A DNA stretch of 64,000 nt from Pseudomonas anguilliseptica (lineage in GTDB: Bacteria; Pseudomonadota; Gammaproteobacteria; Pseudomonadales; Pseudomonadaceae). The stretch spans positions 4,092,001 through 4,156,000 of the forward strand of contig NZ_FNSC01000001.1 of assembly GCF_900105355.1 (NCBI RefSeq), given 5' to 3'. Positions 8,307-19,274 of the stretch are shown here, piece after piece. Below the pieces are notes generated by a model. That model was not told where the DNA came from. It worked only from the letters and a program-made list of their open reading frames with translations, and searched no databases. Each line of letters starts with the position of its first letter. Positions within the stretch are counted from its first letter, which is position 1. A program made the translations under genes and the position numbers.

Positions 8307-9239
8307 ATGAATCTGAACAAGGTCGACCTCAACCTCTTTGTCGTCTTCGATGCCATCTACACCGAGGCCAATCTGACCCGCGCCGGACAGATCGTCGGTA
8401 TTACCCAGCCCGCCGTGTCCAACGCCCTGGCACGCCTGCGGGAAACCTTCAATGACCCGCTGTTTGTACGCACCGCCCAGGGCATGGTGCCCACGCCAAT
8501 GGCGCAGAACATCATCGGCCCGGTGCGCAATGCGCTGCAGCAACTGCGCATCTCCGTGCAGGAAAGCCGCATCTTCAATCCGGCGCAGGCCAACAAAACC
8601 TTCCGCATCAGCATGACCGACCTCACCGAGGCCATCGTCCTGCCGCCGCTGTTCCAGCGCCTGCGCCGTATGGCGCCCAATGTGAATATCGAAAGCATGC
8701 TGGCCCGACGCCGCGAAACCACCAAGGAGCTGGCCGCCGGCCGCCTGGACTTCGCCGTGGACGCGCCGTTGAATACCGACCCGCAGGTGCGCCACGTCAA
8801 ACTGATGGAAGACCGTTATGTCTGCGCCATGCGCCGCGGCCATCCGCTGGCCAAGGACAAGATCACCCTGGATGAATACATGGGCCTGACCCACATCCAT
8901 ATCTCCAGCCGCCGCAGCGGTCTCGGTCACGTTGATCTGGCCCTCGGCCGTATGGGTATTCAGCGCAAGATCGCCCTGCGCTCGCAGCATTACCTGATGG
9001 CCACCACCGTGCTGCAAGGCACAGACATGGCCATGACCGTACCGGAGCGCTTTGCCCGCCGTAATGACCTGCATTTTGTTGAACTGCCAGTCAAAGACAT
9101 GACGCCGCTGGAGACCCATCTCTACTGGCATGAAAGCACCGACCAGGACCCGGCCAACCGCTGGATGCGCGAACAAATCATCGAGATTTCCCAGCAGGCC
9201 ACGGCCCAGGAAAAGAAAACCCTGAAAACCCAGGCCTGA
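8307..9239 (+). CDS. LysR-family transcriptional regulator
   Basis: A 310-residue LysR-type regulator. The winged helix-turn-helix occupies about residues 5-64 (DLNLFVVFDAIYTEANLTRA and ITQPAVSNALARLRETFNDP). The rest is a periplasmic-binding-like effector domain. N-terminal wording (VDLNLFVVFDAIYTE) is typical of the NodD/LeuO-like branch. It probably controls the divergent acyl-CoA dehydrogenase. The effector is unknown, an acyl-CoA or fatty acid being a guess from context. The ATG at 8307 follows GGAGCGAG. The LMW-PTP-like gene begins 18 bp downstream and may be co-transcribed. Confidence 0.9.
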   Translation: MNLNKVDLNLFVVFDAIYTEANLTRAGQIVGITQPAVSNALARLRETFNDPLFVRTAQGMVPTPMAQNIIGPVRNALQQLRISVQESRIFNPAQANKTFRISMTDLTEAIVLPPLFQRLRRMAPNVNIESMLARRRETTKELAAGRLDFAVDAPLNTDPQVRHVKLMEDRYVCAMRRGHPLAKDKITLDEYMGLTHIHISSRRSGLGHVDLALGRMGIQRKIALRSQHYLMATTVLQGTDMAMTVPERFARRNDLHFVELPVKDMTPLETHLYWHESTDQDPANRWMREQIIEISQQATAQEKKTLKTQA

Positions 9240-9257
9240 GCCTTCGGATAGCACAAC

Positions 9258-9587
9258 ATGTCACTCAAGGTTCTATTCATCTGCGCCAAGAACCGCCTGC
9301 GCAGCCCCACCGCCGAACAGGTTTTCGCCAATTGGCCTGGGGTTGAAACAGCCTCGGCCGGGGTCAACCGCGATGCCGACAACCCAGTCAGCCCGGAACT
9401 GCTGGAGTGGGCCGAGTTGATCCTGGTGATGGAAAGCCGCCATCGGCGCAAGCTGGCCGAGAAATTCCGCCGCCAGCTTGGCAACAAGCCTGTCTACAGC
9501 CTGAATATCCCCGACGACTACGCGTTTATGGACCCCGCGCTGGTGCAAGTGTTGCAACAGCGTGTACCTCCCTATCTTTCTAGATAA
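9258..9587 (+). CDS. Low-molecular-weight protein tyrosine phosphatase-like protein
   Basis: A 109-residue protein resembling a short LMW-PTP fold. The N-terminal strand and phosphate loop read VLFICAKNRLRSPTAEQVF. The Cys, Arg and Ser of the C-x5-R-S loop are present, although the canonical C-x-G-N-x-C-R-S becomes C-A-K-N-R-L-R-S. The downstream VNRDADNPVSPELLEWAELI and NIPDDYAFMDPALV (general-acid Asp region) are shared with proteins annotated as LMW phosphotyrosine phosphatase family in Pseudomonas. Catalysis is plausible but untested. It starts 18 bp after lysR. Confidence 0.75.
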   Translation: MSLKVLFICAKNRLRSPTAEQVFANWPGVETASAGVNRDADNPVSPELLEWAELILVMESRHRRKLAEKFRRQLGNKPVYSLNIPDDYAFMDPALVQVLQQRVPPYLSR

Positions 9588-9674
9588 GCGCTGCAAGCCT
9601 TTATCGCATAACAGTTTTTAGTTCATAAACCCGCATTAGGCTCGATCAACCCGATAACCCTGCACGCGCTCTGG

Positions 9675-9710
9675 TTGACTACAGGCGCCGGCAAGCTTAC
9701 GTTAACGTAA
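9675..9710 (+). promoter_or_regulatory. liuR-liu promoter with LiuR-type palindrome
   Basis: A perfect 14-bp palindrome TTACGTTAACGTAA (9697-9710) lies 23 bp before liuR. A -35-like TTGACT at 9675-9680, with a 17-bp spacer, leads to TACGTT (9698-9703) inside the palindrome. This is the operator form expected for LiuR, a MerR-family repressor of branched-chain amino acid catabolism. The match to the LiuR site is from memory of the family. Confidence 0.65.
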
Positions 9711-9732
9711 AGGTAAACAAGAGCACTGCCGT

Positions 9733-10134
9733 ATGTCCGCCACCACCTACTCCATTTCCGAACTGGCCCGCGAGCTGGATATCACCACCCGCGCCATTCG
9801 CTTTTACGAAGAACAGCAGATGCTCAGCCCCGAGCGCCGCGGCCAGGAGCGTATCTACACCGCCAAGGACAAGGTCACCCTCAAGCTGATCCTGCGCGGC
9901 AAGCGCATCGGTTTCTCGCTCGCCGAGTGCAAGGAACTGATCGAGCTGTACGACCCGGTGCACGGCAATCACAAGCAGCTGCACACCTTTATGGCCAAGA
10001 TCGCCGAGCGTCGCGCCCAGTTGCAGCAGCAACTGCTGGACATCGAACAGATGCAACTTGAGCTGGATACCGCCGAAGAGCGCTGCATGGCGGCTTTAGC
10101 TGAAACCGATAAAAAACAAACTGTTATCTCCTGA
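9733..10134 (+). CDS. liuR: MerR-family regulator of the liu operon
   Basis: A 133-residue MerR-family regulator. The N-terminal winged helix ([28 protein letters not shown], residues about 6-33) is followed by the MerR DNA-binding wing and a C-terminal coiled coil (about 75-120, rich in Gln, Leu and Glu). A single Cys near the end and no metal-binding cluster argue against metal sensing. It is the first gene of the liuR-liuABCDE cluster, 29 bp ahead of liuA, as in P. aeruginosa, where the homologue senses leucine/isovalerate catabolic intermediates. A palindromic operator lies in its own promoter, suggesting autoregulation. Confidence 0.92.
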   Translation: MSATTYSISELARELDITTRAIRFYEEQQMLSPERRGQERIYTAKDKVTLKLILRGKRIGFSLAECKELIELYDPVHGNHKQLHTFMAKIAERRAQLQQQLLDIEQMQLELDTAEERCMAALAETDKKQTVIS

Positions 10135-10163
10135 ACTTAATTCTAACAATTACAGGTGGAACC

Positions 10164-11327
10164 ATGAGCTATCCAACCCTCAACTTCGGTCTCGGCGAGA
10201 CCATCGACATGCTGCGCGACTCGGTCTACCAGTTCGCCCAGGCCGAGCTGGCCCCGCGTGCTGCGCAGATCGACCGCGACAACGAGTTCCCCATGGACAT
10301 GTGGCGCAAGTTCGGTGACATGGGCCTGCTCGGCATGACCGTGGAAGAGGAATACGGCGGCACCAACATGGGTTACCTGGCCCATGTGGTGGCCATGGAA
10401 GAGATCAGTCGAGCCTCGGCCTCAGTCGGCCTGTCCTACGGCGCGCACTCCAACCTGTGCCTCAATCAGATCCGCAAGAACGGCACCCATGAGCAGAAGG
10501 CCAAGTACCTGCCCAAGCTGTGCTCCGGCGAGCACATCGGCGCCCTGGCCATGAGCGAGCCAAATTCTGGTTCTGACGTGGTGTCGATGAAGCTGCGCGC
10601 CGAGAAACGCGGCGACCGCTACGTGCTCAACGGCAACAAGATGTGGATCACCAACGGCCCCGACGCCCACACCTACGTGATCTACGCCAAGACCGACATC
10701 AGCGCCGGCTCACGCGGCATGACCGCGTTTATCGTCGAGCGCGACTACAAGGGTTTCTCCCGCCACCAGAAGTTGGACAAGCTGGGCATGCGCGGCTCCA
10801 ACACCTGCGAGCTGGTATTCGAGGACTGCGAAGTACCGGAAGAGAACATCTTAGGCAGCGAAGGCGCTGGCGTGCGCGTGCTGATGAGTGGCCTGGACTA
10901 CGAGCGCACCGTGCTCTCCGGCGGCCCGACCGGAATCATGACGGCCTGCATGGACGTGGTGCTGCCCTACGTGCACGAGCGCCAGCAGTTCAAGCAGTCG
11001 ATCGGCGAGTTCCAACTGGTGCAGGGCAAGCTGGCCGACATGTACGCCGGCATGAACGCCTCCAAGTCCTACCTGTACAACGTGGCCAAGGCCTGCGACC
11101 GCGGCGAGGAATCGCGTAAAGACGCCGCCGCGGTGATCCTCTACACCGCCGAGATGGCCACCAAGATGGCCCTGGACACCATCCAGCTGCTCGGTGGTAA
11201 CGGCTACACCAACGAGTACCCGGCCGGCCGCCTGTTGCGCGATGCCAAGCTCTATGAGATCGGCGCCGGTACCAGTGAGATTCGTCGCATGCTGATCGGC
11301 CGCGAACTGTTTAACGAAACCAAATAA
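10164..11327 (+). CDS. liuA: Isovaleryl-CoA dehydrogenase
   Basis: FAD enzyme that converts isovaleryl-CoA to 3-methylcrotonyl-CoA, the first committed step of leucine catabolism in this operon. It has 387 residues, normal for the family. The substrate/FAD loop [27 protein letters not shown] and the C-terminal [20 protein letters not shown] are visible. The catalytic base is Glu247 in [14 protein letters not shown], the position characteristic of isovaleryl-CoA dehydrogenases as opposed to short- and medium-chain enzymes. It is preceded by AGGTGG and a short spacer. An intergenic hairpin repeat separates it from liuB. Confidence 0.95.
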   Translation: MSYPTLNFGLGETIDMLRDSVYQFAQAELAPRAAQIDRDNEFPMDMWRKFGDMGLLGMTVEEEYGGTNMGYLAHVVAMEEISRASASVGLSYGAHSNLCLNQIRKNGTHEQKAKYLPKLCSGEHIGALAMSEPNSGSDVVSMKLRAEKRGDRYVLNGNKMWITNGPDAHTYVIYAKTDISAGSRGMTAFIVERDYKGFSRHQKLDKLGMRGSNTCELVFEDCEVPEENILGSEGAGVRVLMSGLDYERTVLSGGPTGIMTACMDVVLPYVHERQQFKQSIGEFQLVQGKLADMYAGMNASKSYLYNVAKACDRGEESRKDAAAVILYTAEMATKMALDTIQLLGGNGYTNEYPAGRLLRDAKLYEIGAGTSEIRRMLIGRELFNETK

Positions 11328-11339
11328 GGCGTTTGCCTG

Positions 11340-11409
11340 CGTAGGATGGAAAACCGCGAAGCGTTTTCCACCAATGCCGGTGGATGGATAAAGCGCCATC
11401 CACCCTACG
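11340..11409. repeat. Double-hairpin intergenic repeat between liuA and liuB
   Basis: About 70 bp bounded by CGTAGGATGG and CCATCCACCCTACG, containing GGAAAAC...GTTTTCC and GGTGGATGG...CCATCCACC inner stems. It is the same type as the repeat at 15974-16056 and occupies most of the 103-bp liuA-liuB gap. Confidence 0.7.
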
Positions 11410-11430
11410 GATTGAACCGGAGCCAACTCG

Positions 11431-13038
11431 ATGGCCATTCTGCACACCCATATCAACACCCGTTCGCCGGAGTTCGCTGCTAATAGCGCGGCCATGCTGA
11501 GCCAAGTGAACGACCTGCGCGCCCTGCTCGCCCGTGTTCATGAAGGCGGCGGCGCCAAGGCTCAGGAACGTCACACCTCGCGGGGCAAATTGCTACCGCG
11601 TGAGCGTATCAACCGCCTGCTGGACATCGGCTCGCCATTTCTGGAGATCGGCCAGCTGGCCGCCTACGAGGTCTACGGCGAGGATGTACCCGCCGCTGGC
11701 GTGGTCGCGGGTATCGGCCGGGTCGAGGGTGTGGAATGCATGATCGTGGCCAACGACGCCACGGTCAAAGGCGGCAGCTACTACCCGCTGACCGTGAAGA
11801 AGCACCTGCGCGCGCAAACCATCGCCCAGCAGAACCGCCTGCCGTGCATCTACCTGGTCGACTCCGGCGGTGCCAACCTGCCGCGCCAGGATGAGGTATT
11901 CCCCGACCGCGAGCACTTCGGCCGGATCTTCTTCAACCAGGCCAATATGTCGGCCATGGGCATCCCGCAGATCGCCGTGGTCATGGGCTCCTGCACCGCC
12001 GGCGGCGCTTATGTGCCGGCCATGGCGGATGAAGCAATCATGGTGCGCAACCAGGCCACCATCTTCCTCGCCGGCCCGCCGCTGGTAAAAGCCGCCACCG
12101 GTGAGATGGTCAGCGCCGAAGACCTCGGTGGCGCCGATGTGCACTGCAAGACCAGCGGCGTGGCTGACCATTACGCCGACAACGACGAACACGCCCTGGC
12201 CCTGGCCCGCCGCTCGATCGCCAACCTCAACTGGCGCAAGCTGGGCGTGCTGAACAGCCTGGCGCCAATCAACCCGCTATATAGCGGCGAAGAGCTGTAT
12301 GGGGTGATTCCAGCAGACGCCAAGCAGCCCTTTGATGTTCGCGAAGTGATCGCTCGTATCGTCGATGGCAGCGTATTCGATGAGTTCAAGGCGCTGTTTG
12401 GCACCACCCTGATCTGCGGCTTTGCGCATATCCACGGCTATCCGGTAGCGATCCTCGCCAATAACGGGATTTTGTTCGCTGAATCGGCGCAGAAAGGCAC
12501 GCACTTTATCGAGCTGGCCTGCCAGCGCGGCATTCCGCTGCTGTTCCTGCAGAACATCACCGGCTTTATGGTCGGGCAGAAGTACGAAGCCGGCGGCATC
12601 GCCAAGCATGGGGCCAAACTGGTCAACGCCGTGGCCTGCGCCAAGGTGCCGAAATTCACTGTGATCATCGGCGGCAGCTTCGGCGCCGGTAACTACGGCA
12701 TGTGCGGCCGCGCCTTTGAGCCGCGCTTCCTGTGGATGTGGCCGAATGCGCGGATCGGCGTAATGGGCGCCGAACAGGCTGCCGGCGTGCTGGTACAGGT
12801 CAAGCATGAACAGGCTGCTCGCGCCGGGCAAAGCTTCTCCGCCGAAGATGAAGCCGCGCTTAAGCAGCCAATCCTCGAACAGTACGAGCGCCAGGGCCAC
12901 CCCTACTACTCCAGTGCGCGGCTGTGGGACGACGGCGTGATCGACCCGGCGCAAACCCGCGACGTACTGGGCCTGGCCCTGTCCGCCAGCCTTAACGCGC
13001 CGATCGAGCCAAGCACCTTTGGCGTGTTCCGCATGTGA
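11431..13038 (+). CDS. liuB: 3-methylcrotonyl-CoA carboxylase, carboxyltransferase (beta) subunit
   Basis: A 535-residue biotin-dependent carboxyltransferase subunit that moves CO2 from carboxybiotin on LiuD to 3-methylcrotonyl-CoA, giving 3-methylglutaconyl-CoA. The N-terminal and C-terminal carboxyltransferase domains carry the two oxyanion-type Gly-rich loops ([17 protein letters not shown] and [16 protein letters not shown]). [20 protein letters not shown] is typical of the MCC beta group. Full-length and uninterrupted. It acts with LiuD, encoded two genes downstream. Confidence 0.95.
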   Translation: MAILHTHINTRSPEFAANSAAMLSQVNDLRALLARVHEGGGAKAQERHTSRGKLLPRERINRLLDIGSPFLEIGQLAAYEVYGEDVPAAGVVAGIGRVEGVECMIVANDATVKGGSYYPLTVKKHLRAQTIAQQNRLPCIYLVDSGGANLPRQDEVFPDREHFGRIFFNQANMSAMGIPQIAVVMGSCTAGGAYVPAMADEAIMVRNQATIFLAGPPLVKAATGEMVSAEDLGGADVHCKTSGVADHYADNDEHALALARRSIANLNWRKLGVLNSLAPINPLYSGEELYGVIPADAKQPFDVREVIARIVDGSVFDEFKALFGTTLICGFAHIHGYPVAILANNGILFAESAQKGTHFIELACQRGIPLLFLQNITGFMVGQKYEAGGIAKHGAKLVNAVACAKVPKFTVIIGGSFGAGNYGMCGRAFEPRFLWMWPNARIGVMGAEQAAGVLVQVKHEQAARAGQSFSAEDEAALKQPILEQYERQGHPYYSSARLWDDGVIDPAQTRDVLGLALSASLNAPIEPSTFGVFRM

Positions 13039-13041
13039 TTC

Positions 13042-13098
13042 GTGGGAGGGGCTTTAGCCGCGACAAGGTGAAAAGCTTGCGGCTAAAGCCCTTCCCAC
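13042..13098. repeat. REP-like palindrome between liuB and liuC
   Basis: Twenty-bp arms, GTGGGAGGGGCTTTAGCCGC (13042-13061) and its near-exact inverse (13079-13098), around a 17-bp loop. This is the Pseudomonas REP form, and a sister copy lies at 15901-15962. It fills most of the 90-bp liuB-liuC gap and begins 3 bp after the liuB stop. Confidence 0.85.
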
Positions 13099-13128
13099 AG
13101 AGCCAACTCATTTTTCGAGTCGAACACC

Positions 13129-13929
13129 ATGACCGACTTCAACACCCTCGAACTGCAAACAGACCCACGCGGCTTTGCCACCCTCTGGCTCAATCGTGCG
13201 GACAAGAACAACGCCTTTAACGCCGAGATGATCCGCGAGCTGATTCTCGCCCTCGACGCGGTGATGGCCGAAAAAAGCCTGCGCTTTCTACTGCTACGCG
13301 GCCGTGGCAAGCACTTCTCCGCTGGCGCCGACCTAGCCTGGATGCAGCATGCGGCGACCCTGGACTACAACGCCAACCTGGCCGACTCACGCGAGTTGGC
13401 CGAGCTGATGCACAACCTGTATCAACTGAAAATCCCGACCCTGGCTGTGGTGCAAGGCGCCGCTTTCGGTGGCGCGCTGGGCTTGATCAGCTGCTGCGAT
13501 ATGGCCATCGGCACCGTTGATGCTCAGCTGTGCCTGTCCGAGGTGCGCATCGGCCTGGCCCCGGCGGTGATCAGCCCTTTTGTCGTACAGGCGATTGGCG
13601 AACGCGCGGCGCGGCGCTATGCCCTGACGGCCGAGCGCTTTAGCGGCGAACGCGCCCAGGAGCTGGGGCTGTTCGCCGAATGCTACCCGGCAGAGCAACT
13701 CGATGACGCGGTAAACACCTGGGTCGACAACCTGCTGCTCAATAGCCCGCAAGCCATGCTGGCGAGCAAGGATCTGCTGCGCGAAGTCGGCAGCGGCGTG
13801 CTGACCCCGGCGCTACGTCGTTATACCGAGAACGCCATCGCCCGTATCCGCGTCAGCCCCGAAGGTCAGGAAGGTCTGCGGGCCTTTCTGGATAAACGCA
13901 AACCCGCATGGCAGGAGCCGCAAGCATGA
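13129..13929 (+). CDS. liuC: 3-methylglutaconyl-CoA hydratase (crotonase family)
   Basis: A 266-residue enoyl-CoA hydratase/isomerase-fold enzyme that hydrates 3-methylglutaconyl-CoA to HMG-CoA in leucine breakdown. The CoA-binding oxyanion-hole segments are visible: LLLRGRGKHFSAGADLAWM at about residues 60-80 and VVQGAAFGGALGLISCCDMA at about 106-125. Its position between liuB and liuD is the conserved order in Pseudomonas. The stop overlaps the liuD start (ATGA), indicating translational coupling. Confidence 0.93.
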   Translation: MTDFNTLELQTDPRGFATLWLNRADKNNAFNAEMIRELILALDAVMAEKSLRFLLLRGRGKHFSAGADLAWMQHAATLDYNANLADSRELAELMHNLYQLKIPTLAVVQGAAFGGALGLISCCDMAIGTVDAQLCLSEVRIGLAPAVISPFVVQAIGERAARRYALTAERFSGERAQELGLFAECYPAEQLDDAVNTWVDNLLLNSPQAMLASKDLLREVGSGVLTPALRRYTENAIARIRVSPEGQEGLRAFLDKRKPAWQEPQA

Positions 13930-15887
13930 GCCTTAAGCCTATCGACACCTTGCTGGTGGCCAACCGTGGCGAAATCGCCTGCCGGGTAATGCGCACGGCC
14001 AAGGCCATGGGCATCCAGACCGTGGCGGTACACAGCGCCATCGACGCCGGCGCGCGCCATGTGCGCGAAGCCGATCTGGCGGTGAATCTGGGCGGCGCCA
14101 AACCAGCGGACAGCTATCTGTTGATCGACAAGATCATCGCGGCGGCCAAGGCCAGCGGTGCTCAGGCGATTCACCCAGGCTATGGCTTTCTCTCGGAAAA
14201 CGCCGGCTTCGCACGCGCCATCGAAGCCTCTGGTTTGATTTTTCTCGGGCCGCCTGCCTCGGCCATCGACGCCATGGGCAGCAAATCTGCCGCCAAAGCG
14301 CTGATGGACGCCGCCGGAGTGCCGCTGGTGCCGGGTTATCACGGCGAAGCACAGGATGTGGAAACCTTCCGCAGCGCCTCAAACACAATCGGCTACCCGG
14401 TGCTGCTCAAGGCGGCGGCCGGCGGTGGTGGCAAGGGCATGAAAGTGGTCGAGCGCGAAAGCGAACTGGCCGAGGCCCTGGCCAGCGCCCAGCGCGAGGC
14501 GCAGTCATCGTTCGGCGACTCGCGCATGCTGGTGGAAAAATACGTGCTCAAGCCGCGCCATGTGGAAATCCAGGTGTTTGCCGACCAGCATGGCAATTGC
14601 CTGTACCTGAATGAGCGCGACTGCTCGATCCAGCGTCGCCACCAAAAGGTGGTGGAAGAAGCCCCTGCGCCGGGCCTGTCGCCAGAGCTGCGCCGCGCCA
14701 TGGGCGAGGCGGCAGTCAAGGCCGCCCAGGCTATCGGCTATGTCGGCGCCGGCACCGTGGAGTTTCTGCTGGATGAGCGCGGCGACTTCTTCTTTATGGA
14801 GATGAACACCCGCCTGCAGGTCGAGCACCCGGTTACCGAGCTGATCACTGGTCTCGATCTGGTCGCCTGGCAGATCCGCGTTGCCCGTGGCGAGCCACTG
14901 CCGTTGACACAAGATCAGGTGCCGCTTATCGGCCACGCCATTGAGGTGCGCCTGTATGCCGAAGACCCGGAAAACGACTTTCTCCCGGCCACCGGCACCC
15001 TGGCGCTGTACCGCGAAGCCAATCCCGGACCGGGCCGCCGAGTCGATAGCGGCGTAGCAGAAGGCGATGAAGTCTCGCCCTTCTATGACCCGATGCTCGG
15101 CAAGCTGATCGCCTGGGGCGAAAACCGCGAAGAAGCGCGTCTTCGCCTGCTGGCCATGCTTAAGGAAACCTGCGTGGGCGGAGTCAGAACCAACCTGACA
15201 TTCCTGCAACGTGTGTTGTCCCATCCGGCCTTTGCCAAGGCCGAGCTGGATACCGGCTTTATTCCACGTCACGAAGCTCAGTTGCTGCCTCCGGTAACCG
15301 ATTTACCGAGCGAATTCTGGCAACTGGCTGCCGAAGCCTTTGTGCAGAGCGAAGCACCGCAGCAGTGCCACGACGATTTCCATTCACCCTGGTCAGGCAA
15401 CAACGGTCTGCGCCTGGGTTTACCGGCCGAGACTGACGTGCATCTGGTCTGCCAGAGCGAGCGCCAGGTGGTACGCCTGCGCCATGCTTCGGCTGCCACC
15501 GCTCATCTACAAAGCGAAGTTCTGCAGGTAGAGCGCGACGGCCTGCGTCAGCAACATCTGGCCATTCGCCGGGGCGACACCCTGTACCTGCACTATGCCG
15601 GCGAGCTGCGCAGCATTCAGCGCGTAGACCCGATTGCCGAAGTCGAGGCCAGCCATCAGCATCACGGTGGCCTGACGGCGCCGATGAACGGCAGTATCGT
15701 CCGGGTGCTAGTCGAGACCGGCCAGCAGGTCGAAGCCGGCACTGCGCTGGTGGTACTGGAGGCGATGAAGATGGAGCACAGCATCCGCGCGCCGCAGGCC
15801 GGAACGGTCAAGGCCTTGTATTGCGGCGAGGGAGAGATGGTCAGCGAAGGTACAGTGCTGGTGGAGCTGGAAGAAGCCAGCGCATAA
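13926..15887 (+). CDS. liuD: 3-methylcrotonyl-CoA carboxylase, biotin-containing (alpha) subunit
   Basis: A 653-residue biotin carboxylase/carrier subunit. It carboxylates its own biotin using ATP and bicarbonate and hands CO2 to LiuB. The biotin carboxylase domain occupies about residues 1-450 (LLVANRGEIACRVMRTAK, the ATP loop AAAGGGGKGMKVV, MEMNTRLQVEHPVTE). The linker is followed by the lipoyl/biotinyl domain, with the biotinylated Lys at about 615 in VLEAMKMEHSI. The start is ATG 13926, overlapping the liuC stop. The frame also extends six codons upstream, but those lie inside liuC and lack the conserved N-terminus. Confidence 0.95.
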   Translation: MSLKPIDTLLVANRGEIACRVMRTAKAMGIQTVAVHSAIDAGARHVREADLAVNLGGAKPADSYLLIDKIIAAAKASGAQAIHPGYGFLSENAGFARAIEASGLIFLGPPASAIDAMGSKSAAKALMDAAGVPLVPGYHGEAQDVETFRSASNTIGYPVLLKAAAGGGGKGMKVVERESELAEALASAQREAQSSFGDSRMLVEKYVLKPRHVEIQVFADQHGNCLYLNERDCSIQRRHQKVVEEAPAPGLSPELRRAMGEAAVKAAQAIGYVGAGTVEFLLDERGDFFFMEMNTRLQVEHPVTELITGLDLVAWQIRVARGEPLPLTQDQVPLIGHAIEVRLYAEDPENDFLPATGTLALYREANPGPGRRVDSGVAEGDEVSPFYDPMLGKLIAWGENREEARLRLLAMLKETCVGGVRTNLTFLQRVLSHPAFAKAELDTGFIPRHEAQLLPPVTDLPSEFWQLAAEAFVQSEAPQQCHDDFHSPWSGNNGLRLGLPAETDVHLVCQSERQVVRLRHASAATAHLQSEVLQVERDGLRQQHLAIRRGDTLYLHYAGELRSIQRVDPIAEVEASHQHHGGLTAPMNGSIVRVLVETGQQVEAGTALVVLEAMKMEHSIRAPQAGTVKALYCGEGEMVSEGTVLVELEEASA

Positions 15888-15900
15888 ATTGATGACCTCT

Positions 15901-15962
15901 GTGGGGGGGGGCTTTAGCCGCGATAACAGCGACAAAACGCTCGCCGCTAAAGCGCTCCCACA
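15901..15962. repeat. REP-like palindrome after liuD
   Basis: GTGGG...GGGGCTTTAGCCGCGA (from 15901) pairs with TCGCCGCTAAAGCGCTCCCAC (to 15962). It is the sister of the 13042-13098 element but has a longer G run in the left arm. Confidence 0.85.
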
Positions 15963-15973
15963 AATAGACGCGC

Positions 15974-16056
15974 GTAGGGTGGACATCGCTTTTATGTCCA
16001 CCTGGGCATGCACAGCGAAGGGGCTTGGTGGGTGTATAAAGCGACATCCACCCTAC
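15974..16056. repeat. Long hairpin repeat between liuD and liuE
   Basis: Outer arms GTAGGGTGGACATCGC (15974-15989) and GCGACATCCACCCTAC (16041-16056) pair at 14 of 16 positions. Internal GTCCACC/GGTGGGT stems are also possible. It is of the same class as the repeat at 11340-11409 and directly follows the REP-like palindrome. Confidence 0.75.
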
Positions 16057-16129
16057 AACTACCGCACCTCAAGCAACGCAGGATGGGTTGAGCAGCGCGA
16101 TACCCATCGAAATAAACAACGAGGCAACG

Positions 16130-17032
16130 ATGAACCTACCCAAACAAGTCCGGCTGGTCGAAGTCGGCCCGCGCGACGGTTTGCAGAATGAGAAACAGCC
16201 GATCAGCGTGGCCGACAAGGTACGCCTGGTCGATGGCCTGTCTGTCGCTGGCCTCAGCTATATCGAAGTAGGCAGCTTTGTCTCTCCCAAGTGGGTGCCG
16301 CAGATGGCCGGCAGCGCTGAGGTGTTTGCGCAGATTCAGCAGCTGCCAGGTATTACCTACGCCGCCCTGGCACCCAACCTGAAAGGTTTCGAAGGTGCGC
16401 TGCAAGCGGGAGTGCGCGAAGTGGCGGTGTTTGCCGCCGCTTCGGAAGCCTTCTCGCAGAAAAACATCAACTGCTCGATCAGCGAGAGCCTTGAGCGCTT
16501 TGTCCCGGTAATGGACGCAGCCAAGCAGCATGGCATTCGCGTGCGCGGTTATGTGTCCTGCGTGCTGGGCTGCCCGTATGACGGCTTTGTACCGCCCGAG
16601 CAGGTCGCCAGCGTAGCCCGTGAGCTGTACGCCATGGGCTGCTACGAGGTGTCCCTGGGCGACACCATCGGGGCCGGTACCGCCGGGGCCACTCGCCACC
16701 TGTTCAACGTGGTCGGCCGCGAGGTACCACGCAACCTGCTGGCCGGGCACTTCCATGACACCTACGGACAGGCACTGGCGAATATCTACGCCAGTCTGCT
16801 GGAAGGCATCAGCGTATTCGACAGCTCGGTCGCCGGGCTGGGCGGTTGCCCTTACGCCAAAGGGGCCACCGGCAATGTCGCAACCGAAGATGTGCTGTAC
16901 CTGCTTGAGGGCCTGGGCATCGAAACCGGCATTGATATAAACAAGCTGATCGCAGCCGGCCAGCGCATTTGTGCGGTACTGGACAAACCCAATGGCTCAC
17001 GGGTGGCACGGGCCAGACTGGCCAGTGCCTAG
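16130..17032 (+). CDS. liuE: Hydroxymethylglutaryl-CoA lyase
   Basis: A 300-residue TIM-barrel lyase that cleaves HMG-CoA to acetoacetate and acetyl-CoA, the last liu step. The N-terminal VEVGPRDGLQNEKQPI carries the metal/base residues. The C-terminal active-site signature is SSVAGLGGCPYAKGATGNVA, with the catalytic Cys in GGCPYA. The start ATG at 16130 follows GAGGCAACG. The frame is open further upstream (to 16088), but that stretch is low in coding character and carries no conserved sequence. It is followed by tandem hairpins and then the acetoacetyl-CoA synthetase gene. Confidence 0.94.
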   Translation: MNLPKQVRLVEVGPRDGLQNEKQPISVADKVRLVDGLSVAGLSYIEVGSFVSPKWVPQMAGSAEVFAQIQQLPGITYAALAPNLKGFEGALQAGVREVAVFAAASEAFSQKNINCSISESLERFVPVMDAAKQHGIRVRGYVSCVLGCPYDGFVPPEQVASVARELYAMGCYEVSLGDTIGAGTAGATRHLFNVVGREVPRNLLAGHFHDTYGQALANIYASLLEGISVFDSSVAGLGGCPYAKGATGNVATEDVLYLLEGLGIETGIDINKLIAAGQRICAVLDKPNGSRVARARLASA

Positions 17033-17039
17033 CGGCAGG

Positions 17040-17106
17040 CAGTGCGTAAGGTTTTGTTTACGCACTGTAAAGCACACGCCTCAGGCTGACGGCCTATCGC
17101 CTGAGG
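17040..17106. repeat. Two tandem hairpins after liuE
   Basis: Stem 1 pairs CAGTGCGTAA (17040-17049) with TTACGCACTG (17058-17067). Stem 2 pairs CCTCAGGC (17079-17086) with GCCTGAGG (17099-17106). No T-run follows, so they may be processing or Rho-related structures rather than an intrinsic terminator. Confidence 0.6.
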
Positions 17107-17249
17107 GCGGTGCAAAGTGACTACAGCTACAGCTGATACTGATCAAAACAGCGCAGCAACTGCTCGACGCAAGCCCGCCGCCAGTCAGTAGGCTTGCCGC
17201 ACCAAGCCGGCTAACAATGTCGGCATAACAAGAATGATGAGGAAGCACG

Positions 17250-19205
<1,956 letters not shown>

Positions 19206-19274
19206 AGCCGCAGAAACCCAGCCAGCACCCCTGCTGTGTCTATACTCCGAGCCAGTCGCTGCGGGAGTATTGAT

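Noticed and set aside
9588..9732. tRNA or small RNA gene in the gap before liuR
   Set aside because: No cloverleaf or terminator could be drawn; the region is explained by the liuR promoter and palindrome.
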